From contig JAGXHJ010000057.1 of assembly GCA_024636315.1 (NCBI GenBank), forward strand, positions 1 to 40,916: 40,916 bases of DNA. Reading direction: 5' to 3'. This DNA comes from Methylophaga sp. GTDB taxonomy: Bacteria > Pseudomonadota > Gammaproteobacteria > Nitrosococcales > Methylophagaceae. Positions 18,077 through 27,949 of this stretch are shown here, piece by piece. The notes under the pieces were generated by a model, which saw nothing but the letters and a program-made list of their open reading frames with translations, did no database searches and was not told where the DNA came from. The position numbers and the translations under genes were made by a program. How positions within the stretch are numbered: position 1 is the first letter of the stretch; every line of letters starts with the position of its first letter.

Positions 18077-18657
18077 TCCGCTTGCCCTGTTAATTGCTGT
18101 AATAACAATCCCGTTTCACGTAACGGTAATCCCATAATCGCAGAATAGCTGCCTTGTATTTGGTCAATAAATAAAGCGGCTAAGCCTTGTACCGCATAAG
18201 CACCCGCCTTATCGGTACCTTCTTGTGTTGCTATATACCAGTCGATATCAGACTCTGTCATTGCGGCAAAAGTCACTTGGCTGATATTTAATTCACACTT
18301 AATGTCTGTCGCCGTTACCACAGCCACCTCTGTCATCACCTGATGTGTTCGTCCTGAGATCTGCTGCAACATGACGCGTGCATCATCGTCATTAATTGGT
18401 TTTCCCAAAATAATATCCGCTAATACAACCGAAGTATCCGAACCCAAGACTGGTCGCCTATTTAACTCAGATAAGGTGTTCCAACCAGCCTGTGCTTTGG
18501 CGATAGCTACCCGTTTAACATAATCAATTGGAGTCTCATTCGCCAAGCGGCTCTCGTCAACATCCACCGACAATACCGTGAAATCGACGCCAATTTGAGT
18601 CAGTAGTTCACGTCGCCGAGGTGAGTTTGAGGCTAAATAAATTTGAGGGAAAATCAT
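18073..18657 (-). CDS. maf: Maf family nucleoside triphosphate pyrophosphatase (YhdE type)
   Basis: 194 residues starting MIFPQIYLASNSPRRRELL, the N-terminal Maf signature. PVLGSDTSVVL holds the catalytic Asp, and GAYAVQGLAALF with GSYSAIMGLPL complete the family pattern. The sequence is closer to YhdE, a dTTP/UTP pyrophosphatase, than to YceF. The start at 18657 overlaps the rlmH stop as ATGA; a longer in-frame start at 18693 inside rlmH is unlikely. Confidence 0.95.
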   Translation of the reverse strand: MIFPQIYLASNSPRRRELLTQIGVDFTVLSVDVDESRLANETPIDYVKRVAIAKAQAGWNTLSELNRRPVLGSDTSVVLADIILGKPINDDDARVMLQQISGRTHQVMTEVAVVTATDIKCELNISQVTFAAMTESDIDWYIATQEGTDKAGAYAVQGLAALFIDQIQGSYSAIMGLPLRETGLLLQQLTGQAE

Positions 18658-19124
18658 GCGCGGTGGTATGGATGATTTTGTAATACGGTCCAAGCGCGAT
18701 ATAACTGCTCAGCCATAACAATACGCACCAAAGGATGTGGCAAGGTTAGTGCTGATAATGACCAGCGCTGATTTGCTCGCTGTAAACATTCTTTAGTTAA
18801 ACCATCTGGCCCACCAACAATCAATGACACATCTCGCCCATCAGCCATCCAGTTTTTAAGTTGATCAGCTAACTCTTCAGTGCGCCAAGATTTGCCTTGC
18901 ACATCTAAGGCAACGACATGGTGGCTATCTGGAATAGTAGCCAATATTCGCTCACCTTCCTCACGCATCCATTGTGATGGACTGCCACTTTTACCTCGTT
19001 TAGCGGGTATTATTTCATGTAGCTGTAAACTACATTCTCGTGGCATACGTTTCGCATATTCTTGATAACCATCGGTTACCCATGCTGGCATTTTAGTTCC
19101 TACTGCCAGCAGGTTTAACTTCAT
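18654..19124 (-). CDS. rlmH: 23S rRNA pseudouridine-1915 N3-methyltransferase RlmH
   Basis: 156 residues, family length 155. SPOUT methyltransferase that methylates pseudouridine 1915 in helix 69 of 23S rRNA. Seen: MKLNLLAVGTKMPAWV at the start, VALDVQGKSWRTEELADQL, the SAM-binding knot loop FIVGGPDGL-type LIVGGPDGL, and the C-terminal LTLPHPLVRIVMAEQLYRAW with HPYHR. The ATG overlaps the rsfS stop (ATGA). Confidence 0.97.
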   Translation of the reverse strand: MKLNLLAVGTKMPAWVTDGYQEYAKRMPRECSLQLHEIIPAKRGKSGSPSQWMREEGERILATIPDSHHVVALDVQGKSWRTEELADQLKNWMADGRDVSLIVGGPDGLTKECLQRANQRWSLSALTLPHPLVRIVMAEQLYRAWTVLQNHPYHRA

Positions 19125-19486
19125 TTATCTTCTGCCGTCACCTGAGCTTCAACATCTGTTTTAGCAGGAACGCTCCACAATTTTTCCAAGGTATAAGTAG
19201 CGCGAATTTCTGGGGTCATAATATGGACAATGACATCACCCAAATCAACAAGAGCCCACTCTCCAACATCTTCACCTTCCATTCCTAGAGGGATAACACC
19301 AGCCGCTTTAGCTTGAACATTAACTTCATTGGCTAATGCTTTTACTTGGCGTGTCGATTTACCGGTAGCAATAATCATAAAATCTGTGAAATCAGTCATT
19401 GCTGTAACATCCAATATTTGAATGTCTTCTGCTTTAATGTCTTCTAGCGCGTCAACTACTAATAATTTTAATTCTTTAGCCTGCAT
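19121..19486 (-). CDS. rsfS: Ribosomal silencing factor RsfS
   Basis: 121 residues. It binds uL14 on the 50S subunit and blocks subunit joining under starvation. Family motifs: DFMIIATGKSTRQVKALA, GEDVGEWALVDLGDVIVHIM and YTLEKLW. The start at 19486 (MQAKELK) has GGAGAG upstream; the ORF extends to 19513 without support. The usual upstream partner nadD is absent; glgA lies upstream instead. Confidence 0.96.
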   Translation of the reverse strand: MQAKELKLLVVDALEDIKAEDIQILDVTAMTDFTDFMIIATGKSTRQVKALANEVNVQAKAAGVIPLGMEGEDVGEWALVDLGDVIVHIMTPEIRATYTLEKLWSVPAKTDVEAQVTAEDK

Positions 19487-19545
19487 AGGGCTCTCTCCAT
19501 TGTATATAATCATAGTAGTTTAACATTAAGGACAATATTAAAGCG

Positions 19546-21000
19546 CTATAGACTTTCATAGAGTTGTAGATAAGTATCAGCGCTCTGTCCCCAGCTGTAA
19601 TTCTGCTCCATAGCCGTTATCATCATTTTCCGCCAAATGCGCGGGCGTTGAAACAGATCAAGCGCACGAACTATCGTTTCTTCCAATGCCTCGGCAGTAG
19701 TTTGGTTGAATTTAAAGCCAGTAGCGATTTCATTTTTACGGTTAGATTCTGTCGCATCAACTACGGTATCAGCCAAACCACCAGTATTACGCACAATAGG
19801 TAAGGTGCCATAACGTAGACTATAAAGCTGATTTAGGCCGCAGGGTTCAAATCGTGACGGCATTAAAAAGACATCCGCACCCGCCTCAATTTGATGTGCT
19901 AATTTTTCATTATAGCCAATATCAACCCCGACTTTATCAGGGAATCGTGCGCGTAAAATGCGCAAGTCCTGCTCATAATCCGCCGCACCACTACCCAAAC
20001 AGGCTAGTTGAATATTAGCACCAGACTCAAGTAATGTAGTAACTGCATCAAGCGTTAAATCAATGCCTTTTTGTGAAACTAAGCGACTGATCAGCCCCAT
20101 CAACAATACATCTGCTTTTTCAGGTAAACCAAAATACTGTTGCAGACTTGATTTATTAATAGATTTATTGCGAATATTTTTGATGGCATAGGTTTTAGTT
20201 AGATACGAATCCGTTTCTGGATCCCATTCATTATTATCAATGCCGTTAAGGATGCCTGATAAACGTCCCTGTTTTGCACGTAGCGACAATAAACCCTCTA
20301 ATCCGTAACCAAATTCGTAATTACAGATTTCTTTTGCATAAGTCGGGCTCACCGTAGTGATATGGTCAGCATAAATCAATCCGCCTTTCATCAATGACAG
20401 TAAGCCGTAAAATTCTAGGCCATCGCTATGCCAAAGCTTGTCAGGCAAGTCCAATGCATCAAATATGGCACGTGAGTATAAACCTTGGTAAGCAAGGTTA
20501 TGGATTGTAAAAACGGTTGCCGGACGATTAGGCAAGTCAGCGATCAAAGCAGGAGCCAAACCCGTTTGCCAGTCGCTACAATGAAGAATATCTGGCTGCC
20601 AGTCTAAACCTGCTTGGTTCATCGATAGGGCCGCAACAGCTCGCGAAAACAAGGTGAATCGGGCCGCATTGTCCTCCCAATCTTCACCACTGGGCGCACA
20701 ATAAGGCCCTCCTTCGCGATCAAAATGTTGTGGTGAATGAACTAACCATATTGTCACATCACTATCCGGCAAAGTTGACTGCAAAATTTCAATAGGTAAA
20801 TGAAAACCATCCAGTTTAAGTGTCGCAATAGTATGAATACTATCAAGTCCCTCAAGACATTTACGGTAGGCGGGCATAATTATGCGAATATCTTGCCCCT
20901 GTTGACGAAGTGCTATCGGTAAACTACCCGACACATCCGCCAAGCCCCCTGTTTTAATGAGAGGATGAACCTCACTACTGGCAAAAAGAATTTTTCGCAC
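19546..21000 (-). CDS. glgA: Glycogen synthase (ADP-glucose glucosyltransferase)
   Basis: 484 residues, standard GT5 length. The N-terminal [13 protein letters not shown] is the ADP-glucose-binding loop; the C-terminal GT-B domain has [32 protein letters not shown]. It elongates alpha-1,4-glucan from ADP-glucose. It starts at a GTG at 21000 with AGGAGC nine bases before it. No other glycogen genes (glgB, glgC, glgP) are in the window; the divergent neighbour is zwf, only 78 bp away. Confidence 0.96.
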   Translation of the reverse strand: MRKILFASSEVHPLIKTGGLADVSGSLPIALRQQGQDIRIIMPAYRKCLEGLDSIHTIATLKLDGFHLPIEILQSTLPDSDVTIWLVHSPQHFDREGGPYCAPSGEDWEDNAARFTLFSRAVAALSMNQAGLDWQPDILHCSDWQTGLAPALIADLPNRPATVFTIHNLAYQGLYSRAIFDALDLPDKLWHSDGLEFYGLLSLMKGGLIYADHITTVSPTYAKEICNYEFGYGLEGLLSLRAKQGRLSGILNGIDNNEWDPETDSYLTKTYAIKNIRNKSINKSSLQQYFGLPEKADVLLMGLISRLVSQKGIDLTLDAVTTLLESGANIQLACLGSGAADYEQDLRILRARFPDKVGVDIGYNEKLAHQIEAGADVFLMPSRFEPCGLNQLYSLRYGTLPIVRNTGGLADTVVDATESNRKNEIATGFKFNQTTAEALEETIVRALDLFQRPRIWRKMMITAMEQNYSWGQSADTYLQLYESL

Positions 21001-21031
21001 ACCGTGCTCCTAAAAATTGTACAATTATCCA

Positions 21032-21060
21032 ATTATATACGGTCTTGGGCATATGCACAG
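21032..21060 (-). promoter_or_regulatory. Possible sigma-70 promoter of glgA in the glgA-zwf divergent region
   Basis: A perfect minus-strand -10 TATAAT (21032-21037) is present, but the hexamer 17 bases upstream (CTGTGC) is a poor -35. The same AT-rich patch (TATATAC) could serve zwf on the plus strand. The whole divergent spacer is 78 bp, so the two promoters must be close or overlapping. Confidence 0.35.
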
Positions 21061-21078
21061 CCCGCAACGGGAGATTAC

Positions 21079-22548
21079 ATGAAACCTTGCACAATCATTA
21101 TTTTTGGCGCCACAGGCGATCTATCAAAGAAAAAACTGCTACCAGCACTCTATCATTTAAACATTGAAAATCGCTTAACGGCTGATACCAAAATAATCTG
21201 CATGGGTCGGCAAGAGATGGCTCAGGATGAATGGAAATCACTAGTAAGTGAATATGTTTCATTAAAAGCGCGTGATGGTGTTAAAGCAGGTGCTTTAGAC
21301 AATTTTCTTTCTAAAATAAGTTACTTCCAAAATGACATTAATGATGCAGCGTCATACCAAGACTTACAAAAAATATTAGACGATCCTGCTCAGAATTTCT
21401 CATCAAATATCGTGTTCTATTTATCTATCAGCCCATCATTATTTGGCGTAGTGGGCGATCAACTGGCAGCAGTTGGTTTAAATAAAGAAGATAAAGGCTG
21501 GCGTCATCTAGTCGTTGAAAAACCATTTGGTTATGACCAAAAAAGTGCCGCTAAACTTGAAGGCGTGTTACGTAAAAACTTTACTGAAAAACAAACTTAT
21601 CGTATTGATCACTACCTTGGTAAGAGCACCGTTCAAAATATCTTTGTATTCCGTTTTGCCAATTTATTGCTAGAACCATTATGGAATCGTAACTACATTG
21701 ATCACGTGCAAATCACCCACGCTGAACAACAAGGTGTTGGTGGCCGCGCTGGTTATTATGACGGTTCTGGTGCGATGCGCGACATGATCCAAAGCCATTT
21801 ATTACAAGTAATGACCTTGATTGCGATGGAACCGCCTGCAGATTTAAATGATGAATCATTGCGCGATGAAAAAGTTAAAGTATTAAAAGCACTACGCCCT
21901 ATTACAGAAGACATGGTTGATAGTCATGCTTTCCGTGGCCAATATTCTGCCGGTGTAGTGAATGGCGAGAAAATTAAAGGCTACCTTGAAGAAGATGATG
22001 CACCAGATAATAGTGTGACTGAAACATATGCCGCAATGAAACTTTATATTGATAACTGGCGCTGGCGCGATGTGCCATTTTACCTGCGCACCGGTAAATG
22101 TATGCCAGAATCAAAAGCGATGATTGCTATTCGTTTCAAAAAGCCACCTCAAGAGTTATTCAAAGATACTGAAATTGGTACAAGTCATGCCAACTGGATC
22201 ACCATGGGTTTGCAACCAGACAATACTTTACGTATTGAATTACAAGCCAAAAAACCCGGTTTAGAAATTAGTGCTCATACCGTCGGTCTAGAAACCATTG
22301 AAAATGAAGATGAAAAACATAAATTAGATGCCTATGAGGCGATGATTTTGAATGCCGTTTTAGGCGAACGGTCATTGTTTTTACGTTCAGATGAAGTAGA
22401 TTTGGCGTGGAAAGCCGTTGATCCAATCATTGAAAAATGGACTAAAGAGCAGGATTTTGTTCATAAATATGAAGCCGGCACATGGGGACCAGAAGAAGTA
22501 AGCCAGATCTTCGATGACCCATGCCATCAATGGCGTAATAACGTTTAA
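21079..22548 (+). CDS. zwf: Glucose-6-phosphate 1-dehydrogenase
   Basis: 489 residues from [20 protein letters not shown], the N-terminal NAD(P)-binding motif [10 protein letters not shown]. The substrate motif RIDHYLGK with the catalytic His environment and VEKPFG are present. It oxidises glucose-6-phosphate to 6-phosphogluconolactone, yielding NADPH. The start at 21079 has GGGAG upstream; an in-frame extension to 20965 overlaps glgA and lacks family support. It stands alone, without pgl or edd, followed by a strong terminator. Confidence 0.97.
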   Translation: MKPCTIIIFGATGDLSKKKLLPALYHLNIENRLTADTKIICMGRQEMAQDEWKSLVSEYVSLKARDGVKAGALDNFLSKISYFQNDINDAASYQDLQKILDDPAQNFSSNIVFYLSISPSLFGVVGDQLAAVGLNKEDKGWRHLVVEKPFGYDQKSAAKLEGVLRKNFTEKQTYRIDHYLGKSTVQNIFVFRFANLLLEPLWNRNYIDHVQITHAEQQGVGGRAGYYDGSGAMRDMIQSHLLQVMTLIAMEPPADLNDESLRDEKVKVLKALRPITEDMVDSHAFRGQYSAGVVNGEKIKGYLEEDDAPDNSVTETYAAMKLYIDNWRWRDVPFYLRTGKCMPESKAMIAIRFKKPPQELFKDTEIGTSHANWITMGLQPDNTLRIELQAKKPGLEISAHTVGLETIENEDEKHKLDAYEAMILNAVLGERSLFLRSDEVDLAWKAVDPIIEKWTKEQDFVHKYEAGTWGPEEVSQIFDDPCHQWRNNV

Positions 22549-22568
22549 ACTAACATAATACTTGGTAC

Positions 22569-22607
22569 AAAAAGCCGGAATAGCAGTCATGTTATTCCGG
22601 CTTTTTT
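22569..22607. terminator. Bidirectional terminator between zwf and bioD
   Basis: GCCGGAATA pairs with TATTCCGGC around a ten-base loop, with five A residues before and six T residues after, about 25 bases past the zwf stop. It serves zwf on the plus strand, and the A-run allows it to stop bioD transcription from the other side. Confidence 0.9.
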
Positions 22608-22663
22608 ATGCCTAAAACTATTAAGAGGGTTTTACGGGCTGATGAAAAAATAAAATTAAAAGA

Positions 22664-23320
22664 TTAGTTTAGAACCAAATAGTCGGCAGCCGATTCATGG
22701 GCTTCAAGCCTCGGCACATAGCCTAAACATGGTGCCCAAATACGCTGGGTTAATGTCTCGACAATTTCGATAGATTCTGGATTGTGTCCAAGATTATTAG
22801 CTATCCAGCCTTGTAACTTTAAGCCAGTCGACTCAATTGCCTTTACCGTTAACAAGGCATGATTGATACAGCCTAAACGTATATCAACCACTAAAATAAC
22901 TGGTAAATCTAAGCTTATCGCTAGATCAGCCATCGTCTCTGTTTGATTGAGCGGTACTAGCCAACCACCAGCACCTTCGACCACAACGGCATCGCTTTGC
23001 TGCTGTATAAGGTCAAAATTCTGTTTAATCAGAGCCAGTTTAATAGCTGTTTCCACTTGCTCAGCGGCAATATGGGGGGCAATAGCAGGTTCAAAGGCGT
23101 AAGGATTTATCAACTGATAAGGTAAATCAACATTGGCTTGCTGACTTAATTGCAATGCATCATCATTTCGCAAGCCGTCAATCGTCAATTCACAACCACT
23201 AGCGATCGGTTTCATTGCCGCAACGCGTTTACCTTGTCGTTGCAATAATTCAATGATCGCCACACTGATCCGTGTTTTGCCAACATCGGTATCGGTCCCC
23301 GTTACAAACACACTGTTCAT
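22664..23320 (-). CDS. bioD: Dethiobiotin synthetase
   Basis: 218 residues. ATP-dependent ring closure of 7,8-diaminopelargonate to dethiobiotin. P-loop GTDTDVGKTRIS, Lys in MKPIASGCE and the VVEGAGGWLVPL motif are all present. It overlaps bioC by four bases (ATGA) and is the last gene of the bioB-F-H-C-D operon. The bioA aminotransferase needed between bioF and bioD is not in the window. Confidence 0.96.
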   Translation of the reverse strand: MNSVFVTGTDTDVGKTRISVAIIELLQRQGKRVAAMKPIASGCELTIDGLRNDDALQLSQQANVDLPYQLINPYAFEPAIAPHIAAEQVETAIKLALIKQNFDLIQQQSDAVVVEGAGGWLVPLNQTETMADLAISLDLPVILVVDIRLGCINHALLTVKAIESTGLKLQGWIANNLGHNPESIEIVETLTQRIWAPCLGYVPRLEAHESAADYLVLN

Positions 23321-24213
23321 ACTGACTTCCTATGTAGTATTTGGTTAACGGGTATACGTACCTCGCCCTCTATTTTTTGCTGCTTAAGTTGCCCGCCCCA
23401 AGCATGGCCATACACCACTTCATAGGTTGCGGGTAAAACGCCATCGCGCCGAAACGTTTCATAGGCATCACCAACCTGCTTAATCGTATTTTTACCTGTT
23501 AAACCTCGACGGCGTCCGGAATTTACATTACGGGCTCCTAACACTTTTAAATCTTTCATCAATGCCATCGCTGAGTCATAGGTTAAAGTGTAGCGATCTG
23601 TATCCAATACAGGCTCGGCAAGTCCTGCCGCCATCATTGCTTCACCCACATCATGCATGTCATAAAACATGTTTACGTGCGGATAATCATCAACCTCAGC
23701 CCATGCTTGGCGTAATTCACGCAAGGTATCAGGGCCTAAGGTAGTAAACATTAATAAGCCATCAGGTCGTAAAACACGTTGAATTTCAGCAAGGCTAATT
23801 CTAGGATCACACCACTGTAAAGCTAAATTTGCGAAAATCAAATCAACACTGTTGTCTGCCAGAGGTAACTTCTCCGCATCGCCAGCCAAGTAAAAAGGCA
23901 TGTTGGAATAAGGCAACCAGCGTTTGATACCTGATGCTTTCTGATAACGTTGGCGAGCTTGTTGCAACATGGCCGGCGCAATATCCAATGCTAACATTTG
24001 AGCATTGGGGTAGCGTTTAGCTAGTAAAGTTAAGTTTCTGCCAGTCCCTACACCCAAGTCTAATACTCGTTTAGGTTGGAGTGTGACTAATGATAGACGG
24101 TCTAATAATTCATCACCTGTCTGGCGTTGTAACACCGCAACATCATCATAATGTGCCGCGGCATTACCAAATGACCGAGCAACAAGATGTTTTTTGGGAA
24201 GTTCATTATTCAT
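23317..24213 (-). CDS. bioC: Malonyl-ACP O-methyltransferase BioC
   Basis: 298 residues, somewhat longer than E. coli BioC (251). SAM-dependent methyltransferase that masks malonyl-ACP so the fatty acid machinery can build pimeloyl chains. Seen: VARSFGNAAAHYDDVAVLQ, motif I VLDLGVGTGRN, LALDIAPAML, then LIFANLALQWC and LRPDGLLMFTTLGPDTLREL. It overlaps bioH by eight bases and bioD by four. The extra length is at the C-terminus. Confidence 0.95.
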   Translation of the reverse strand: MNNELPKKHLVARSFGNAAAHYDDVAVLQRQTGDELLDRLSLVTLQPKRVLDLGVGTGRNLTLLAKRYPNAQMLALDIAPAMLQQARQRYQKASGIKRWLPYSNMPFYLAGDAEKLPLADNSVDLIFANLALQWCDPRISLAEIQRVLRPDGLLMFTTLGPDTLRELRQAWAEVDDYPHVNMFYDMHDVGEAMMAAGLAEPVLDTDRYTLTYDSAMALMKDLKVLGARNVNSGRRRGLTGKNTIKQVGDAYETFRRDGVLPATYEVVYGHAWGGQLKQQKIEGEVRIPVNQILHRKSV

Positions 24214-24967
24214 TGATAAAAAGTTCTATCGCCTGCAGGCATTCTTTGGGCTGAGAAATAAAGGGCGCGTGGCCCGCACCTGTTAATAAGGTGGTTTGTA
24301 CATTGCTTGTCATTTGTTTTACCACGTCTAACATGGTGCTAGGAATTAACGTATCACGGTCACCTAAAATCATCATTATTGGACAATCAAGCATCGCTAA
24401 TTGTGCTCGATAATCGGTGGATATGAGCAAGTTAAGTCCTGCTAGTAATGCTTCTTCTACCGGTGGCTTTTCGATGGCTAATTGCTCAGCTAATTGCCGA
24501 ATCGTGTCACGACTATGCACTGAACCGCGTGCTTGCAGTAGCAAAAACCGGTGTAATGTATCAGCTTGATCATGCTTTAAATTCTCAGAAAACGCTTGGA
24601 AAATAGCGGGGTCCATCGCACAAGACCAATCGTCCTTTTCCACAAAACAGGGGGTTGCGGCTACTAATACTAATTTTTCAACCCGCTCAGGAAATTGGTC
24701 AGCAAAGGCAATACTAATGAGCCCGCCTAAAGACCAGCCTAACCAGTATGCTGATTTGGGTAATTCGCTGGCAAGATTGGCTAGCAACACAGCAAGATCT
24801 AACTCATGTTCATGCCAAGCACTTTGTCCATGACCTGGTAAATCAACTAAATGTAAGGTGAACGTTTTTGCTAAGGCTTCTGTCATATCATGCCAAACAG
24901 CACTGTGCATACTCCAGCCATGTAGCATTACGAGGTCGGGCCCCTGTCCGATTACTTTAATGTGCAT
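24206..24967 (-). CDS. bioH: Pimeloyl-ACP methyl ester esterase BioH
   Basis: 253 residues, alpha/beta hydrolase. It removes the methyl group once the pimeloyl chain is complete. The catalytic triad is visible: Ser in GWSLGG, Asp in GDRDTLIP and His in GAGHAPF, and the oxyanion segment reads LHGWSMHSAVW. It overlaps bioF by 16 bases and bioC by eight. Here bioH is inside the biotin operon, unlike in E. coli, where it is remote. Confidence 0.95.
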   Translation of the reverse strand: MHIKVIGQGPDLVMLHGWSMHSAVWHDMTEALAKTFTLHLVDLPGHGQSAWHEHELDLAVLLANLASELPKSAYWLGWSLGGLISIAFADQFPERVEKLVLVAATPCFVEKDDWSCAMDPAIFQAFSENLKHDQADTLHRFLLLQARGSVHSRDTIRQLAEQLAIEKPPVEEALLAGLNLLISTDYRAQLAMLDCPIMMILGDRDTLIPSTMLDVVKQMTSNVQTTLLTGAGHAPFISQPKECLQAIELFINE

Positions 24968-26130
24968 ATTTCTTCCAATGCATCGAGCAACTGCTTCACG
25001 TGTTGTTCATCATGATTAGCTGACAAAGTAATGCGTAAACGCGCCGAGCCTTCGGGTACGGTTGGCGGTCTAATAACGCCCACTAATAAGCCTTTGGTTT
25101 CTAATGCCTGACCTATTTTTATCGCTTGTTTTTCATCACCAATGATCACTGGTTGGATGGCGGTCAATGATGGCATGAGATCCAATCCCAATGCGTGTGC
25201 ATCCTTTCTAAACTGAACAATCAATGCCTGTAATTTGTCTCTGCGCCAGTTTTCATCTTGTACTAATTGCAAACTGACAAGTGTTGCGGCGGCAATTGCG
25301 GCAGGCTGGGCTGTAGTATAAACATAGGTTCGAGCCTGTTGAATCAAGCTTTCAATCACCACTTCATCGGCGGCAATAAAGGCACCTGAGGTGCCAAAGG
25401 CTTTACCAAAGGTGCCCATTTCTATCGGCATGTCTTCAGGCGAGATTTGCCAATATTGGACAGTACCTCGGCCCGTTTTACCCAATACGCCAAAGCCATG
25501 AGCATCATCAATCATCATACCAGTATTATGTTGCTTAGCTAAAGACATCAGTTCAGGTAATGGCGCGATATCGCCATCCATACTGAATACGCCATCACTG
25601 ATAATAAGACGATTATTAGCTTGTTCGGATTGCTGTAATCGCGTTGCCAAAGCCGCCATATCAGCATGCTTATACCGTAGCTGATCGGCAGCAGATAATC
25701 GCCCACCATCTAATAATGATGCATGATTAAGTTTATCTTGAATGATGACATCACCACGATTCATCAAGCCATCAATCAGACCTAAATTAGCTTGATAACC
25801 AGACGAAAATAACAAGACACGTTGTTGACCGGTAAAATCAGCAAGTGCCAGTTCAAGTTCAGCATGATAACGGCTGTGGCCAGTGAGCAAATGTGCAGCC
25901 CCCGAACCGACACCATCTTGCTCAACGGCAGCGATAAACGCTTTTTTTAAAGCGGGATGATTAGCAAGGCCGAGGTAATCATTACTACAAAAGGACAGTA
26001 ATTTTTTACCATCAATGACCACTTCTATACCTTGCTCACCCTCACGTATACGTTGCTGACGGTATCGCCCCGCTAACTTACGTTGATGCAAATTATCCGC
26101 TAATTGCTTAGACCAAGGCAGGCTCGCCAT
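24952..26130 (-). CDS. bioF: 8-amino-7-oxononanoate synthase
   Basis: 392 residues. PLP enzyme that joins pimeloyl-ACP/CoA and alanine. Seen: FCSNDYLGLANHP, GSGAAHLLTGHSRYH, DDAHGFGVLGKTGRGT and the PLP lysine in GTFGKAFGTSGAF. It begins 13 bases after the bioB stop. Confidence 0.97.
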   Translation of the reverse strand: MASLPWSKQLADNLHQRKLAGRYRQQRIREGEQGIEVVIDGKKLLSFCSNDYLGLANHPALKKAFIAAVEQDGVGSGAAHLLTGHSRYHAELELALADFTGQQRVLLFSSGYQANLGLIDGLMNRGDVIIQDKLNHASLLDGGRLSAADQLRYKHADMAALATRLQQSEQANNRLIISDGVFSMDGDIAPLPELMSLAKQHNTGMMIDDAHGFGVLGKTGRGTVQYWQISPEDMPIEMGTFGKAFGTSGAFIAADEVVIESLIQQARTYVYTTAQPAAIAAATLVSLQLVQDENWRRDKLQALIVQFRKDAHALGLDLMPSLTAIQPVIIGDEKQAIKIGQALETKGLLVGVIRPPTVPEGSARLRITLSANHDEQHVKQLLDALEEICTLK

Positions 26131-26143
26131 TTACTGACAACCT

Positions 26144-27154
26144 TTAATGGCTACACGCATCCTGAGCAGGAGCACTATGCTGTCCTATCAAAGTCGTGAT
26201 ACCCAAACGATTAAACAATTCTTGATCATGATTGGTATCAGGGTTATCAGTAGTCAATAATTTATCACCATAAAAGATCGAGTTAGCACCAGCAAGGAAA
26301 CACATCGCTTGTAATTCATCGCTCATACTTTCACGACCAGCAGATAAACGAACATATGATTTAGGCATCATCAATCGTGCAACGGCGATCGTGCGAACAA
26401 ACTCTAATTGATCGATATCATCGTGATTAGCTAATGGTGTGCCTTCGACTTTAACCAATAAATTGATAGGCACGCTTTCTGGGTGACTTGGCAAATTAGC
26501 AAGGCTGATTAATAAACCTGCACGATCGCGTCGGCTTTCGCCTAGACCAACAATACCACCACTACACACGTGAATATTGGCATTACGAACATAATTTAAG
26601 GTATCTAAACGATCTTGGTAAGTACGCGTGCTGATAATATCGCCATAAAATTCTGGCGAGGTATCAAGATTATGATTGTAATAATCTAAACCCGCTTCTT
26701 TAAGACGTACAGCTTGATGTTCTTCTAACATTCCTAATGTAACGCATGTTTCCAAGCCCAAATCTTTGACACCACTCACCATGTTAGCAACACGTTCAAG
26801 ATCACGGTCTTTCAAATTACGCCATGCTGCGCCCATACAAAAGCGGCTTGCACCGGTTGCTTTGGCAGCGGCTGCACTTTCTAACACTTTATCTAGCGGC
26901 ATTAAAGGTTCAGCTTTAACCGCTGATTCATGATGCGCACTTTGTGGACAATAACCACAATCTTCGGCACAACCACCTGTTTTGATACTTAATAAGGTAC
27001 TAACTTGTACCGAGTTAGGATCAAAATGTTCACGGTGAACCGTTTGAGCCTGATACATAAGATCAGCAAAGGGTAAATCATAAAGTGCTTCGACTTCTTC
27101 AGCGTGCCAGTTATGGCGTAATGATTGATCAGTATTTAAGCTATTTTCAGGCAT
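26144..27154 (-). CDS. bioB: Biotin synthase
   Basis: 336 residues. Radical SAM enzyme that inserts sulfur into dethiobiotin. The radical-SAM cluster cysteines are in [12 protein letters not shown]. The second cluster ligands lie in family positions ([28 protein letters not shown], and Arg in RLSAGRESM). First gene of the operon; comF reads away 37 bp upstream. I found no palindromic BirA-type operator in that short gap, so the control site, if any, lies within comF or is of another type. Confidence 0.97.
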   Translation of the reverse strand: MPENSLNTDQSLRHNWHAEEVEALYDLPFADLMYQAQTVHREHFDPNSVQVSTLLSIKTGGCAEDCGYCPQSAHHESAVKAEPLMPLDKVLESAAAAKATGASRFCMGAAWRNLKDRDLERVANMVSGVKDLGLETCVTLGMLEEHQAVRLKEAGLDYYNHNLDTSPEFYGDIISTRTYQDRLDTLNYVRNANIHVCSGGIVGLGESRRDRAGLLISLANLPSHPESVPINLLVKVEGTPLANHDDIDQLEFVRTIAVARLMMPKSYVRLSAGRESMSDELQAMCFLAGANSIFYGDKLLTTDNPDTNHDQELFNRLGITTLIGQHSAPAQDACSH

Positions 27155-27191
27155 AATATTACTTCATTAGATTTAAAAGGATTAAGTCTTG

Positions 27192-27908
27192 ATGGCAAGG
27201 GAATTTTTATCTATATTGCCACATCGAATTTGGCAATTATACAGCAAACTGATGCCAATACCGTGCAGGCTTTGTGGCACGATGAGTCAACATCAAGCAA
27301 TATGTTTGGCTTGTCTGCAAAATTTACCGCTATTAGGTGATGCTTGTCCCCGTTGCGCCTTGCCAATAAGCAATGCTTATTTATGCGGTCACTGCCTCCA
27401 CCAGCCACCAGAACAGGATTTAAGCTTCAGTTTATTTCCTTACCTCGATCCTGTTGACCGTTTAATTGCCGATCTTAAATATCACGACAAACTTTTCCTT
27501 AGCCAGTTTTTTGCTCAATTAATGGGCGATAAATTACGCAATAGGCGACAACCCGACCTACTCATACCTATTCCATTACATCCTAATCGATTACGCCAAC
27601 GTGGTTATAATCAATCGTTCGAATTGGCCAAAGCCTTATCGATAAAATTAGGCATTCCGACCAGTAATCGTTATTTAATTAGAACTATCGATACTAAATC
27701 ACAAGCATCCATCCCCTTTAAAGCGCGCAAACAGAATATTCAACACGCCTTTAAACTCATTCAAACTGAAGTACCTGCACATATTGCGATCATTGATGAT
27801 GTACTGACCACTGGTCATACCGCCAATGCCGCAGTCAAACAACTACGCCAAGCTGGCGCAATCACTATAGAAATATGGACAATAGCCCGCGCAATAAGAC
27901 ATTATTAG
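27192..27908 (+). CDS. comF: ComF-family phosphoribosyltransferase-like protein
   Basis: 238 residues. An N-terminal zinc-ribbon-like Cys cluster (CRLCG, CLACL, CPRCALP, CGHCL, residues about 25-75) precedes a phosphoribosyltransferase domain with the PRPP loop IAIIDDVLTTGHT and the conserved IPIPLHPNRLRQRGYNQS. ComF proteins are linked to DNA uptake; the enteric homologue GntX lies near bioH. The start at 27192 (MAREF) follows AAGGA; a TTG three bases upstream is also open. Confidence 0.93.
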   Translation: MAREFLSILPHRIWQLYSKLMPIPCRLCGTMSQHQAICLACLQNLPLLGDACPRCALPISNAYLCGHCLHQPPEQDLSFSLFPYLDPVDRLIADLKYHDKLFLSQFFAQLMGDKLRNRRQPDLLIPIPLHPNRLRQRGYNQSFELAKALSIKLGIPTSNRYLIRTIDTKSQASIPFKARKQNIQHAFKLIQTEVPAHIAIIDDVLTTGHTANAAVKQLRQAGAITIEIWTIARAIRHY

Positions 27909-27949
27909 TCAACCTTCACGACATATCACCCCTTTCGCAAGGCACTTCC

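Noticed and set aside
27155-27191. BirA operator in the bioB-comF gap
   Set aside because: The gap is only 37 bases and shows no dyad of the BirA type.
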